Source: Marsupella aquatica
Taxonomy: Eukaryota > Marchantiophyta
Reading direction: 5' to 3'
Length of the DNA: 64,000 bases
Assembly: GCA_973895155.1 (NCBI GenBank)
Contig: OZ316898.1
Coordinates: 7,378,001 to 7,442,000, forward strand
Shown here: piece after piece, positions 34,874 to 47,509 of the stretch
How the letters are laid out: each line of letters opens with the position of its first letter
Position numbering within the stretch: position 1 is the stretch's first letter
Made by a program: the position numbers and the translations under genes
The notes under the pieces: model-generated
Database searches by the model: none
Told to the model about the DNA's origin: nothing
Seen by the model: the letters and a program-made list of their open reading frames with translations, nothing else

Positions 34874-37800
34874 CCAGAGTGGAATGTAGCTCAGAGGGAG
34901 CTAGGCACCTCCTATTTATTCTACCCATTTTAGTAGAGTTTTACGTAAGTGGACGAATACAGGGCGACTTCAGAGGGTGAATAGCAGGTTTACTCATTAC
35001 ACAGGGTGACTTGACTTTTGCCCACAATATTAAAATACACAAGAGTAGTTTACAGGGTGAAACAGTGAAAACAAACTTTGGGAGTGTCAAAGCCCTAGTC
35101 ACTCTTTTCTTCTTGGCCTTGCGAACCAGAAGCAGCGACCGGAGAGGCCTTCACCTCAGCTTTGAGCATAGCAGCAGGTATCACTTCTGCTTGAGCTTCG
35201 AACACAGCGGCAAATTCAAGCAACATCAAGGAGTAGTAAGGTTGCAGCGAGCAGCATCGAACAGCAGCAGGGCGAGGTCACAGCAGGAGCGGTGAGGTGG
35301 CAGCAACTTTGACCAACATCGAGCAGCAGCATTGAGTAGCAGCGAGCAGCATGAGTAGAGCCTTGAGTAGTAGCATTGAGCTTTGAGTAAGTTCAATGTC
35401 AGAATGCACCACCGTGGACCGTGTGAAGTGATAGACCCTGGAATCATTTTACTAGAGTGACCTGACTGTTGATTAAAAAGTCTTTTCAAGGACTGTTTTT
35501 AAGGTAACGTGTTATTTTAGAGTTACAGGGCAAGTCACCAATCTTTCCATAGGCTGCTTTTACGGAAAACTCTGGTGAGAACTATGGACATTACCTTAAT
35601 GGAGAGCCAGGTACGAGGTCAGGGTGTAGGTGGTGTAGGTGGTGTAGATCAGGGACTGCCAAGTACTTTGGAGTTCCTTACATCCACAGGTGTTACTGAA
35701 ATTGTATTGGAGACACATTTATTGATTCTTGATACCAGGTACCCAGATTTTTACAGCAAACGATGTAAAGTTCTGATCATCATTTAGGGCTAACATTTGT
35801 ACTATACAAATTTTTAACAAAACTCTGCCAACTGCTGAGATGACATTTTGGACTCGGTTTTTAAGGACCTTGAAAGGAACCATTTGTGAGATCGAACACA
35901 CGACACATTTGCTGTGAGGCTGGTTGAAAAAGTTTTGTGCTGTGAGTCCCCTAGAGGCAACCTTGACATGGAAGGCAATTCCTATCCTTCCCAGGGCTAT
36001 GCTTTAGGTTCTTAGTTGTTCTTGTGGTGGACGTTTGCTGGGGACTCTCAGGCTTTTGGCTCTTGGTTGTCCCAGGATTTTCCCTTGTTTCCTCCTCCTT
36101 TATTGGATCTCTTGCTTTTGGACTAGTGTCTATATAATGAGGCTCAATAGAATGGCTAAGTACCTACTCTCCTTAGCTCGGGACACTGAGATAAACTTCT
36201 CTTGGGGATTTTTGATGAGTTTGTGCCCTTAGTGCAAAGACTTTAAGGGGTGGAGGCATGGCACATCCCAAAAATGTCAGAACCTTTTTGGTACTGTAGT
36301 TTGGTCGCAAGGGTGCCTAGCTTACATAGGGACTATGTCTGAGGAGCATTCTTTTAGGCATTCTTTCAGTCTCTTATTGAATAGAAAGCTGACATTCAAC
36401 ATCATATCTTCCCGTAGGGGCCTCCAGGAGATTTTTCAGGAGCAGGCTTGTCAGGATGATATATTGGCCTTGTCAGACATAGTCAGTCCTGCGGGTGAAA
36501 GTATCACACGGTTTAATTCAACATTTTGTCTTAACATAGGAAGAAGAACAGTAGAGGGACGGAGTAATTCTGGCCACTCCAACAATCTTGGGTCAATACA
36601 ACTTCCAAATTTTCAACGACTCTGTCTGTCCCTTATTCAGTACTATCATGAGTAGAGGAAATGAATAGAAAAGAAAAGAAACAAAAAAGTGTAAAACAAT
36701 GGAAATGAGTGCTCTGGACAAGGAAATCGCTGGAACCCATTAATAAATTCTATCCACAATCCAGCCCAAAGTCACGTTCCTCGTCAACGATGTGGATTAT
36801 GCGTAGCAAAACCTTGCATTCACTTTGACTTGAACACCTGGGATTCTTTGACCAAAATGGTGGTAAGCACTTTGATTGATTACGGTAAATTGCCAGGTTG
36901 TCATTGAGAAATATTGCCAGGATGGACCACAATGTTTGACAAACAACCCCCGATGGACCTTTTTTTAAATTGCTTTGAACTCAAATAGGACAATTTCTTT
37001 GTATAACAGTCACTCTTTAGGGCTTCAAAAACAGTTGTTTACAGCCGATAATTCTCCTTTTTACTATCATTCTGTGGACTTGTGCAGTGCAGTCCACACA
37101 TGAGTGCAGATGCACCTCAAAAATAGGCGTCTATTATGGGTCCATTGTAGAGGGACCGATGCTTTATGATCTCGAACAAGCTTTCGTTTCTTTCTTTCTT
37201 TCCATAAAGCTGGAACTCATGATTGCAAGTTGGACTTTCCAGATCACTTATTGCAGCGATTTGGCATTGATTTGGCGTTTGGCAGGGTTGGTTGGTTGGT
37301 TGGTTGTTGTTGTTGTTATTACGCTTAACTGACTTATTATTTTTGGGTCCACGGAAGAAGTGACATCTACATGACAGCTGATACCGGTCTGTCCCTCTGT
37401 AGAGACAGAACTTACTGATGACGGTAAAATGTCCCTCTGTAGAGACAGAACTTACTGATGACGGTAAGAGTCAACAACATTTAAATGCAAAGAACTAAAG
37501 AGCAAAAAAGGGAGCAAAACGAGGGCTCATGATGATGCAGATTGTTTATCTTGATAAGATCTTATGAGGTTGGTTGCTCCATATCCCTGCACATCAAAAT
37601 ATGACATATGTTATGTATGGCACCTCTGCATACCATGATAATCCTAGTTTTTTTTCTTTCAATCTATGAATACAGCCACATTTTGATGTGTGATTACCAA
37701 CAGGGTACACTACAGTAGCTGTTAACTATTCAGCATTGATACTCTCAATGGATTCTATTCCTTGACCAGAGTGTTCAAACTGTGACTGAGTCTGGAGAGC

Positions 37801-38316
37801 CATTGGACTTGGATAGAAATTTGGGTTAGTATATTGTACACCAGATACAGCGTCACTTGTAAACTGCTATAAAGGCTGACCTGGATGCTGAACCCTGCAG
37901 TATAAGTTTTTGTTACTAGTGGATTTCAAGATTTATGGTGGTTTCAGTGTAGGGTAACCCTTTGCCCCTGGAGGGGGTTGTGGGCTGTAATTCCAGAGGC
38001 TGGGAGCCCAAGGGGTTTACAGCATGGCTCCCTATCACTGTAACCCCTGACACTCTTTTTCACATTAAGTTTTGAAGTTTTGAGACTCATGGGTTTATGA
38101 CACTTGGAATTCTGTGGGATGTACATGTCAGAAACCGTCGGCTCCAGACTAGACAGCAATGCGGAAACATGAGAGACACTCAATCAGACGCTACACCAAC
38201 GAGACATCCCAAGTGGAGAAACTCCTGAAGGCTCCATAGCAAATGAGAGTACATGTGAAGAATGAGGGAGAGAGTTCTCTCCCTCCAGCCTATACCCCCC
38301 CCAAGAGGGCCAAGAT
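34874..38316. other. Intergenic region between the AFG1-like gene and the Copia element
   Basis: No gene was recognised. Features seen: repeated 'cagggtga' words (34960-35070), a GCAGCA/GAGCAG-rich stretch (about 35160-35390), a 'gtgtaggtg' run (35623-35650), a 40-bp-period duplication (37390-37467) and a diverged copy of the 21-kb repeat at about 37590. Confidence 0.5.
37390..37467. repeat. Tandem duplication, period 40 bp
   Basis: The unit tgtccctctgtagagacaga + acttactgatgacggtaa occurs at 37390-37427 and again at 37430-37467 without differences. Confidence 0.95.
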
Positions 38317-38321
38317 GAGTG
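38317..38321. repeat. 5-bp target-site duplication, left
   Basis: GAGTG immediately before the left LTR, repeated at 44361-44365 right after the other LTR. Confidence 0.92.
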
Positions 38322-38741
38322 TGTTGAGCATAGACGACGATCGCAATGGCAAGCCCATGAACCATCCAACGCACAATAGTCGACACAAGAGATACGTGGT
38401 TCACCTCCTTGAGGCTACGTCCACAGGAACACACAAGAGAGCTTTACTGAACTCTAAGCCCGTCGGCTATACCGAGTCTCCACAGTGTAAGCTCTCCCTA
38501 TCTCTCAAGTGGCTCCATAACAATGAGCCTTGGTTCTACTCCTCCAAGCACACGTGCCTCTTATGATATAGTGTGCAACTTAGTTAACCTAACCACATTA
38601 TTGTACCTAATCACGTAGTTGTACCTAATCACGTAGTTGTACCTAACCACGTAGTTGTACCAAACCATGTTGTTGTACCAACCCACGTTGTTGTACCAAC
38701 CACGTCATACCTAACCTAGACGTAAGAGTAAATACCCAACA
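38322..38741 (-). repeat. 3' LTR of the Copia element (left copy)
   Basis: 420 bp, beginning TGTTGAGCATAGACGACG and ending AATACCCAACA as read on the plus strand. It is identical to the right copy on careful reading. It contains a run of 'gtacctaatcacgtagtt'-like 18-bp units (about 38604-38710). Confidence 0.97.
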
Positions 38742-38752
38742 ATCTTCCCCTT
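38742..38752 (-). promoter_or_regulatory. Polypurine tract of the Copia element
   Basis: Read on the minus strand this is AAGGGGAAGAT directly next to the 3' LTR, the usual site for plus-strand DNA priming. Confidence 0.8.
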
Positions 38753-38932
38753 GACTCTGGTCTAGGGGAGAGTAATACTGCCAATGTATATGATCCCTCA
38801 GCGGGAAGTTCTGGACAAAAACGAAACCGGTTTCCCTCTCTAACTAGAGCAAACCAGAACTAAGCCGTAGCCTAATACATAGGAATGAGGAAGAGCATAT
38901 ATCAGTAATTACAATGAATGTTAAGAAAAACT

Positions 38933-41900
38933 CTACTTGTGATGCAATTGCAAAGCCTGCAATACGTCACGGTGTCTAGAGAAACTCTCCAAAGGAATCA
39001 CTTTGGTAAATGCGTCAGCCGGGTTGAGTTTACCATCAATCTTGACTAGCTCAAACAAATTATCAGACACAGCCTGCCTGATAAAATGGTACCTGACGTC
39101 AATGTGCTTCACTCTGCTGTCCATCACCTGGTTCACAGCAAGGTGGAGCGCACTTTGACTATCACAATGAAGCTTCACATTCCCCTGTGGCAATCCCATT
39201 TCAGTGATAAGTCTATCCAACCAAATCACTTCCTTTGCTACTTCCGCAGCTACAACATACTCCGCTTCTGTAGTAGACTGAGCAATACACTTCTGCAAAG
39301 TAGACCTCTAACTTATGCGTCCACCGCCAAGTGTGAACACGTATCCTGTTGTTGATCTCCTTCGGTCCAAATCTTATCCATAGTCAGAATCTACATAGTC
39401 AATCAATGATCTAGCATTCTTTGCATTCGCATCAAATAAAAGACCATGATCCACGGTACCCTTCAAGTACTTGATAATCCACTTCACTGCTTCCCAGTGT
39501 ACCTTCCCTGGATTCGACATGTACCTGCTCACCTTGCCCATAGCCATGGCAAGATCAGGTCTAGTGCAAGTCATCAAATACATGAGACTCCCCACTGCCT
39601 TGTCATATGGAACCTTTGACATCAACCCCTTCTCTGTGTCATCCGTAGGACAGAACGCTGATGATAACTTGAAGTGTGGAGCCAACGGGGTACTTACTGG
39701 CTTGCTATCTCTCATGTTGAACCTAGCAATTACCTTCCTCGCATAACTACTTTGTGTCAACCATAGCTTACCAGCCTCCAAGTCCCTAGTGATCTCCATA
39801 CCCAAAATCCTCTTAGCTGGCCCAAAGTCCTTCATCTTAAACTCTGCACTAAGCAGTGCCTTGAGCTTAACAATCTCAGACCTATCCTTGGTTGCAATTA
39901 GCATGTCATCCACATAAAGTACTAAATAATGAACCCAAAGACAACATTCTTCACAGGTTTCAAATACACACAAGGGTCAAATACACTTTTGTGAAAACCT
40001 TGTGACCGAATCCAATCGTCAAACCGCTTGTTCCACTGTCTTGGTGACTGCTTCAACCCATACAAGGATTCCAGCAATCTGCAAACCAATTCCTCCTGTC
40101 CTCTCTTCACAAAACCTAGCGGTTGTCTCATGAAGATCACCTCTTCCAATGTGCCATAGAGGAAAGCTGTGACAACATCCATCTGATCTAGCAGCAGACC
40201 AAACATTACAACAAGTACACACAATAGTCGTATTGTAGAGTACTTAGCAACTGGTGAGAAGACCTCATTGTAATCCACACCTTTCTCTTGTGTGAATCCC
40301 TTTGCTACCAACCTAGCCTTGTAGACCTTCGATCCACCTCCCATGGAATTATCTTTCAGCTTGTAAATCCACTTGCTGTCCACCACTTGCTGACCCTTAG
40401 GCAGCTTAACAAGCTCCCAAGTTTTGTTGTCCTTTAGTGACTGCATCTCCGTTTGCATTGCTGCAGTCCACTTCTGCTTCTCCTTTGAAGCACTTGCCTT
40501 ATGAAATGAAGAAGGTTCCCCTTCTTCCAAAATTAACGCATCACCCTCATCATCAGCTGCAAAATCATCCTCTTGCAGTTGAGATGAATCAACCCACTGT
40601 CCATACCTTGGTGGAGCACGTACAGTGCGACCAGATGTTCTTCTAGCCGATGACTCCGATTGATTTGCGTGTGCTGGTATAATTTGAAGCTCAACAGCAT
40701 CCACTTGCTGCTCACCAGCATCAACAAACTCCTCCGGTTCCTCTGGCACAGGAACCAGCTCCATAATTGGAGCAACTCCTTCTCTCTGGTCATGCACCTC
40801 ATAACCAATCTCCCCCTCAACGAGATCCGGGATAGGAGATTTTCCTTTGTCAGTATGGGAGACCTGAGTATTCTCCCCCTCCGTCAATAATCTGGATTCA
40901 TTGAAGGAAACATCCCTACTGACAACGAGCTTACAGGCAATAGGATCCCATAGCCTATAGGCTTTCACACCACTCTGGTACCCAAGAAAAACACATTTCT
41001 TGGAGGTAGGATCCAACTTGGTCCTATTCTGCTTCGGTGTGAGAGCATATGCATCACTTCCAAAAACTACCAAGCCATGATAGTCTGCTTACCGCTTATA
41101 GCGCATCTCAAACGGCGTTTTGAAATTGATAGCACTAGAAGGAGAAAGATTTACCAAATAAGCTGCGGTATTGACAGCTTCTGCCCAAAATTCTTGTGGT
41201 AAACCTGATTGGCTCAACATACTCCGTGACCGCTCCAACAGCGTCCGATTGAGCCTCTCAGCGACACCATTCTGCTACGGAGTATAAACTATGGTAAGAT
41301 GGCGAGTTATCCCCTGTTCTGAACAGTACTCTTCAAATTCCATTGAAGTGTACTCCCCGCCGTTGTCTGACCTCAGACTCTTCACCCTTGTATCCAAACA
41401 CTTGATCGTGTTTCCAGTCTGATTCTCCACCTGGGCCTTCCACTTCTTAAAAATGGACAAGACATCAGACTTATGCGTCATGAAATAAATCCACACAAAT
41501 CTTGAGTAATCATCAATAAATGATACATAGTACAACTTTCCAGAGTGTGAGAGAGTCGGGGATGGACCCCACACGTCACTATGTATGTACTCAAGAACCG
41601 CTTTGGAATGATGAGTTCCAACACCAAAAGCACGACGATGCTGCTTTCCAAGAATGCAATGCTTACAGAACTCTAATTTACAAGATTGCAAATCAGAAAT
41701 GAGTCCATTCTTCCGTAAGATAGCCAAACCCTTCTCACTCATGTGGCCTAGCCGTGAATGCCACAGTTGAGTCATCTCCTCATGAGACTTGGTTACATTG
41801 GCCTCTCCACATACAGTATTGCCCTGTAACACATACAAATTCTTTTGTCTGCTCCCCTTCAAAATCACTGTCTCTCCCGACCTGACTTGAAGTTCACCAT

Positions 41901-42159
41901 CAATAATGCTCCATTGATGACCATTTGAATCCAACACACCGAGTGAAATCAGATTCTTACGCATGCCAGGTACATACCTGACTGCAGACACTGTGCGCAC
42001 AGCGCCATCAAACATTTGAATCTTCACAGACCCAATTCCCTCAATTTGACAGGAGTGATCATTTCCCATCAGAACTGAACCGTTTGAAACAGAGTAAGAA
42101 CTGAAAAACTCACGAATGTAACAAATATGAAAAGAGCAAGCACAATCAAGAATCCACAC
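38933..42159 (-). pseudogene. Copia pol (protease, integrase, RT, RNase H), interrupted
   Basis: Minus-strand domains in order: the protease start WILDCACSFHI; the GAG-pre-integrase with LWHSRLGHMSEKGLAIL and CKHCILGKQ; the integrase with HSDVWGP, FIDDYSRF and SDNGGEY; RT with WELVKLPKGQQVVDSKWIYK, DVVTAFLYGTLEE and the YVDDML catalytic motif; and RNase H with STTEAEY and LHCDSQSALHLA. Interruptions are TAG at 41275-41277, TAA at 41089-41091, a frameshift at about 39935-39945 just before the YVDD motif, TAA at 39374-39376 and TAG at 39308-39310. The protease DSG/DSA motif reads DCA. The polyprotein cannot be made from this copy by ordinary translation. Confidence 0.92.
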
Positions 42160-42204
42160 ATCATCTGCTCTCCTAGATGACGTGCATAGGGCATACCCCC
42201 GGCT

Positions 42205-43245
42205 TCATAAAACATACTCATCATTGAGTAAATCAGCTTCTCCATCAGCCCTAGCCACATTTGCCGATGAAGTTTCCGCTGCCTTTCCCTTACAGTCTCG
42301 CTTGAAGTGTCCAACTTGGTTGCACTTCCAACATGTCACCTGCCTCCTCTGAGGGGATTTACCCTTGGACTTAGATCTGGATTTAGATCTAAACTGGGTT
42401 CTACGGTCCCCAGTTGGTCGCTGCATACTCCTCCCACGGTTAACATTGAGGGCAGCACCAGATGATGAAGGCTGTGACGTGATGTGCATCTTCTGCTGAA
42501 GATCATCACTAAGCAGAGAACTTACCACGTCATTGTATGAAATGGTATCCCTATCACGATGCAACAACACTCGTGATAGGGACTGGTAAGATGGAGGCAA
42601 TGAACTAAGAAGCTGCAGAACCTTCGTCTCATCATTCAAAGTCTCCCCAAGGTTTTCCAAGTCAACGACCATGTCGTTGAAAGCATCCACATGGTCTTGC
42701 AACTTCGTACCGGATTCCTTCATCCTGAAACTCATCAGTTTGTAGGAAGTGTAGAGCTGGTTCGACAACTCCTTGCGGTGATACTTGCTCTGCAATTCCG
42801 CAAACAAGGACATGCAATCCTTATGTGCACCCAACTGCTTGATGATGGGAGGCATGAGATAGAGTGTAACACACCACACTCCCTGCTCCTGCATGCGGTC
42901 CCATTGTTTCTCATCAACATCATCTTCACGAGGGCTCAGCAGTTGGCCCATCCCTGACGCATAGAGCACTCCCTTTACTTGCTTCTCCCATAGCAAGTAG
43001 TCAGAGCGCCCATCATACTTTGTCACTTCATACTTGGGTCCCCCAAGCTTGAAAGTCCCCATCTTCTTCTTTGGCACTACCGTGAGCTCCGGTAGTAGTA
43101 CTGCTTCCTCCACCACACGCCGCACCGGTGATGGTATCGGTGTCACGTGCTCTTCCTTCTGCTCCTCTCTCTGCCCCTGAAACCGCCGTGGTGATCCTCG
43201 TGCTTCAAGTTCCACGTCTTCAAAAAACTCCTCCGAATCACTCAT
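42205..43245 (-). CDS. Copia gag with CCHC zinc knuckle
   Basis: An intact 346-residue frame from the ATG at 43243-43245 to a TGA at 42205-42207. It has the plant Copia capsid hallmark YDGRSDYLLWEKQVKGVL, an LLSSLPPSYQSL segment and a C-terminal zinc knuckle CWKCNQVGHFKRDC after a Ser/Arg/Lys-rich stretch. The pol sequence follows in the same frame straight after the TGA, so the stop is probably a mutation in a once continuous gag-pol frame. Gag could still be made from this copy and form particles in trans. Confidence 0.92.
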   Translation of the reverse strand: MSDSEEFFEDVELEARGSPRRFQGQREEQKEEHVTPIPSPVRRVVEEAVLLPELTVVPKKKMGTFKLGGPKYEVTKYDGRSDYLLWEKQVKGVLYASGMGQLLSPREDDVDEKQWDRMQEQGVWCVTLYLMPPIIKQLGAHKDCMSLFAELQSKYHRKELSNQLYTSYKLMSFRMKESGTKLQDHVDAFNDMVVDLENLGETLNDETKVLQLLSSLPPSYQSLSRVLLHRDRDTISYNDVVSSLLSDDLQQKMHITSQPSSSGAALNVNRGRSMQRPTGDRRTQFRSKSRSKSKGKSPQRRQVTCWKCNQVGHFKRDCKGKAAETSSANVARADGEADLLNDEYVL

Positions 43246-43926
43246 ATGAGAAAATCACAAAAAATATCGTTTTTCACAACTTCTCAAAAAACTCGAAAAA
43301 CAACACCGCCGCGTAGCCCACAAAGCTAGGAGTCCAATACTGAAAAACCGAAATCAAAATCAAAATTTGACGAAAAAGTTATTCAAATTTCGGTTGAGGT
43401 GGGTAAAACCTTGGGAAACTCCCCCGTTTTGACCACCTCAGGGAATAACCGAAATACCAAGTACAACCCGTTGTCGGAATTGCGATGTGATTGGTGCGCC
43501 GTGTTGCCAACTTCAATGGCTTGTCAACAACGAATGTTGATCAATTGCACTTGGTGCCGTCACCAAGTCCAACAAGGTAATTGATTTTGCTTAGCCTTCC
43601 TCTTTGCATCAAAGAGCCAATCCGGGACTCAAAACAATCGTCTTGCCTCAATCTCTCCGTTGAGTCAAAACACTTGACGCTTCTTCCTCCGAGTCGATTG
43701 CCAACTTTCTTCACAAAATCCAGAATGACAAAAACTTAGATCTCTCCGCACCACGAGCTCCGTTCAGCGATTTCTTCACACCGTTAGAAAGCTCTTGCCC
43801 CGATCTATCCGTTGAGCCCATAAACTCCAAGTTCCATGCGACGGAACTCCGGGAAATCCACCGACATTCAACGCTGGAAAAACCATCATGAAATCCCGTC
43901 ACAAACACACGTCACCTCCCAAGCAT

Positions 43927-43938
43927 GCTCTGATACCA
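43927..43938 (-). promoter_or_regulatory. Primer-binding site, initiator tRNA-Met
   Basis: On the minus strand this reads TGGTATCAGAGC, two bases inside the 5' LTR, the standard initiator tRNA-Met site of plant Copia elements. Confidence 0.93.
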
Positions 43939-43940
43939 AT

Positions 43941-44360
43941 TGTTGAGCATAGACGACGATCGCAATGGCAAGCCCATGAACCATCCAACGCACAATAGTC
44001 GACACAAGAGATACGTGGTTCACCTCCTTGAGGCTACGTCCACAGGAACACACAAGAGAGCTTTACTGAACTCTAAGCCCGTCGGCTATACCGAGTCTCC
44101 ACAGTGTAAGCTCTCCCTATCTCTCAAGTGGCTCCATAACAATGAGCCTTGGTTCTACTCCTCCAAGCACACGTGCCTCTTATGATATAGTGTGCAACTT
44201 AGTTAACCTAACCACATTATTGTACCTAATCACGTAGTTGTACCTAATCACGTAGTTGTACCTAACCACGTAGTTGTACCAAACCATGTTGTTGTACCAA
44301 CCCACGTTGTTGTACCAACCACGTCATACCTAACCTAGACGTAAGAGTAAATACCCAACA
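43941..44360 (-). repeat. 5' LTR of the Copia element (right copy)
   Basis: 420 bp, identical in reading to 38322-38741. As the upstream LTR in coding orientation it holds the element's promoter. A candidate TATA-like stretch on the minus strand is ACTATATCATAA (near 44184-44195). The 18-bp ACGT-bearing repeats (about 44223-44329) lie upstream of it, where U3 enhancers usually sit. Confidence 0.95.
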
Positions 44361-44365
44361 GAGTG
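44361..44365. repeat. 5-bp target-site duplication, right
   Basis: GAGTG directly after the right LTR, matching 38317-38321. Confidence 0.92.
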
Positions 44366-47300
44366 GGCCTAAACTAAGCGGATCTTATCCTAATGTAATC
44401 CAGGGTTAACTAACCCTAGTAAGGCCAAACTAACTAAGTCGGGAACTCGAGTCAATTCCTGACAGTACAGATTTGCAAAGGTGATTATGGCTGGGGACCT
44501 CTACTGAAACTACAAATTAAGAGAGCGGGAAGGGGTTATGCACATGTATCTACTAGCAAGAACCGAACTCTGGTCATTTGAGTGGGAATGTCAAGCCCCC
44601 ACCCCCCAAAATAACCCATGCCTTCAACTGGGCAGGTCCAGGAACACGGGTTTGAGGCTAGGTTTGAGGCAGCAGCAAGACTTAAACCTGAGAATCCTTG
44701 GTCCCAAATGAGCATTCTCACCAGCAGGATACACACGAGATCTGGTTTTCCTTCCCTGAAAATCTAAGCATGTATTGTAGTGCCACCCGGGTTCGGACAG
44801 GCATATATTTGACTTTTTCCAGGAATGAAGAAATGCCAAAAATATTAAACTCCTTTTTATTTTCTAAATTTTAGGCCATATGTGCACACTGAAAAGTCAG
44901 TGCTTACATCAAGATGCTTAGAGTATTCTTAAAATTTACATCTCAAATTCTTTTCAGGTTTCTCAAGCACTTTAAAAATGTTCTGCCATTCATGTTCAAA
45001 CTTGTAATAATTACTAGTGACATGCTTAATTTCCTTGAACATAAATACAGGTGACAGCAACAAAAGACCTTGCAAACAAAATTCCTTTCTATTTCCCATT
45101 CTGTTTTCTGTCATGACCTTAGAGTGTGGAGGCTTCACTCTAGACAACCGCCCCAGGAAGTAGCTTTTGATTACAAATATATATTTATAGATTTAGTTTT
45201 TTGGGCGAAAAGGGATGGCACTAGGATGTTGTTTCGTTTTTCCTGACACAAAAGTTGATTGGAACCAGGTTCACATCTGCCAGTACTTTCACATGTTATT
45301 GGTGTTGTATATATTCCAAGCTTTATGGTCCACTCAGTATACATTTAGAAAACTCATCGTGACAGCTTTTAACTTGCTTGGTGCAAGCCCAAGTTATGGC
45401 ACCATCAGGCTGTTACTTGTTAAAGTAAAGGGTTTCACCCTTGAAGTTGTTAATGGATTCAAAAAGTGTCTGGGACTTGCATAATATGTTACTTTGGGTG
45501 TGGGCCTCCAAGCCATGAATTTAAGCAAGGACCCTAAACATAGTGCCATCCCGCCCTCCTGCAGTTATCTGACATAGCTTGTTTTGGGCAGTTGCATGAA
45601 CGCCTGGGCAGATTTGTGACCATCCTTCCACTTAAAATAATAAATATTGCAGTCAGCACCCTCAAGCCATCTCACAAGGCAATATCCCCTGCAGAAGCAC
45701 CTCGGGCTTTAGGGCCGTCTTGCATGTGACAAGTCCTTTGTGTTCCGGCCCTAAACTGAACCCGTGGCATTTGTAAATGCAGCGGCAGGCCGGCAGTCGT
45801 GACGGCAGCTTTAGAGGATATGCAAGGGCAAGGGCCGGAAATTGAGGTCCCGAACTTTGAACTGCGAATAAAACAAAACCGCAGCGGATCCTGCCCTGTA
45901 CAATTTGCGGTGCCAAAGACAAAGAAGTTGATGCGATTGAGTAAGCACGGCACACGTAAGCTCTTCTTGATTGTATTTAGATCCTATCACACACTTTTTG
46001 CGGACATCGGTGGGCTGCTAAGGGTCACTTTTTTCAGGACTCTGGCACATGCAAGACAGCCCTTAGCCAGGGCTAGAGCATCACACTATTGTAATGGTCT
46101 ACTTTCCACCCATCTTTTGCTTAGTTTGGAGTTTGCATTTGCCCTCGTCTTTTTGTATTTGTCGTTTCTCTCTCTGCCTCTCTTGCTTTTACTCTGTTGT
46201 ACTCCCAATAGTACTACTGTACATTTGGTATTTTTCCTAAAAATAAAATTTTAAAAACCAGTAAAGGGCATCAAAGTTTTATCCATTATTGAAATGATTA
46301 AATTTGTATAAACTTTTGTTTTCCAGTAAAACTGTTTTAATTGAAGAAACGACATTTTAAGCTAAATGAAAGCCCCCAATAAGGGAACAGCCAAATAAGG
46401 GGAGTCGGGTCCACATTTCCACTTTGGATGTAGAGAAACAGAGCGTTCCAACAATCAACGAAATTCCTCAAAGATTCGCTAATAATGGGAAAAAGTAGAA
46501 TGGGGAAGAAGACGTTGAGCCTTCAAGTTACCTTTCGGGAAGCGACAAACGCCAACTCCGAGATGAGACGTCAGACACGACAACTTTGACGTGGCTAGAT
46601 CGACGGCAATCTCAGCAGTTAGGGCGATCTCAGCTGTCCATTATGTGTGACGGAAATATTTTGTCGGAAAGCTGGATTGTACTTTACTGTACTGGAATCT
46701 CAGTGACGGCACCAGAACTTGACCATGGTTCAAATTTGACTGAGGGTCAGTTCCAAACCATATACTGTGGTCAATGGTCCTATCTACAGTAACTCCCACT
46801 CTCTAACTGGAGCTATGGTAGGGTCACCCTTTGCTCTCACTATCACTGCAACCCATCTACCTTAGGGACTACCACGTTTGCACCCTGCGCTAGAAACTTA
46901 GTTGGTACTTCTACCTTTAAAATTATAAAAGGGGGGGGGGGGGGATAGAGATCAAAGTGAATGATTTCGAGTCTTCGCCCGATTTCCATGATAAGCTCAA
47001 AAAGGCTAAAGAAGTGGCAGAGCCCATAGAGTCAAGAATCTACAAGCCATTTCCAGCCCTTACTCCTTTGCTGCTAATAATTTATCTTCATTTCACTTTT
47101 GAAACATTGTATAGACTGACATATCAGTGTTTGGCACCAAAATGCTTAGAATTTTACTAAAATATGCATTGTAAAAGTTTCCCAAGTTTAGCAAACACTA
47201 CCCAAACTTTTCATTAATTAATTATGTTTGCACAAACACCATATCATCCCTACAGTAGTGTAGAGTGGACAGGAGTCTAGTTACAACAGTCTGTTGGCAA

Positions 47301-47509
47301 TGGAGCAGACGGTCTTGTCTTCAGTAGGAGCACTCAAGCGCGGAGCCGACACTATCTTACAGAACCGGGTTTGAACCATAACTCTTCCCCCGGCCTCACT
47401 AGAGAAGTCTAAGGTCATCTGGTAAATTTATATGTGGGTTTTACCCTTCTTACATTTATGGTGTTTCACACAATCCCCTCTTCAAAATAAGGAAGACTAG
47501 CCTAGAGAG

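Larger units (their letters stand above)
38322..44360 (-). mobile_element. Full-length Ty1/Copia LTR retrotransposon
   Basis: A 6039-bp element bounded by two 420-bp LTRs (TG...CA ends) and a 5-bp GAGTG duplication. Coding sense is on the minus strand: gag, protease, GAG-pre-integrase, integrase, reverse transcriptase, RNase H. Integrase before RT defines Copia. The primer-binding site fits initiator tRNA-Met and a polypurine tract precedes the 3' LTR. The LTRs read as identical, which indicates recent insertion, yet the coding frame has five in-frame stops and one frameshift, so this copy should not encode its own proteins. Confidence 0.97.

Noticed and set aside
36335-36655. 106-residue plus-strand frame
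   Set aside because: Composition is plausible but no domain, splice partner or homologous pattern could be recognised, so it is not claimed as a gene.
47340-47385. 'gggtttgaaccataac' as a tRNA T-arm
   Set aside because: No matching A box, no cloverleaf and no acceptor stem could be drawn.
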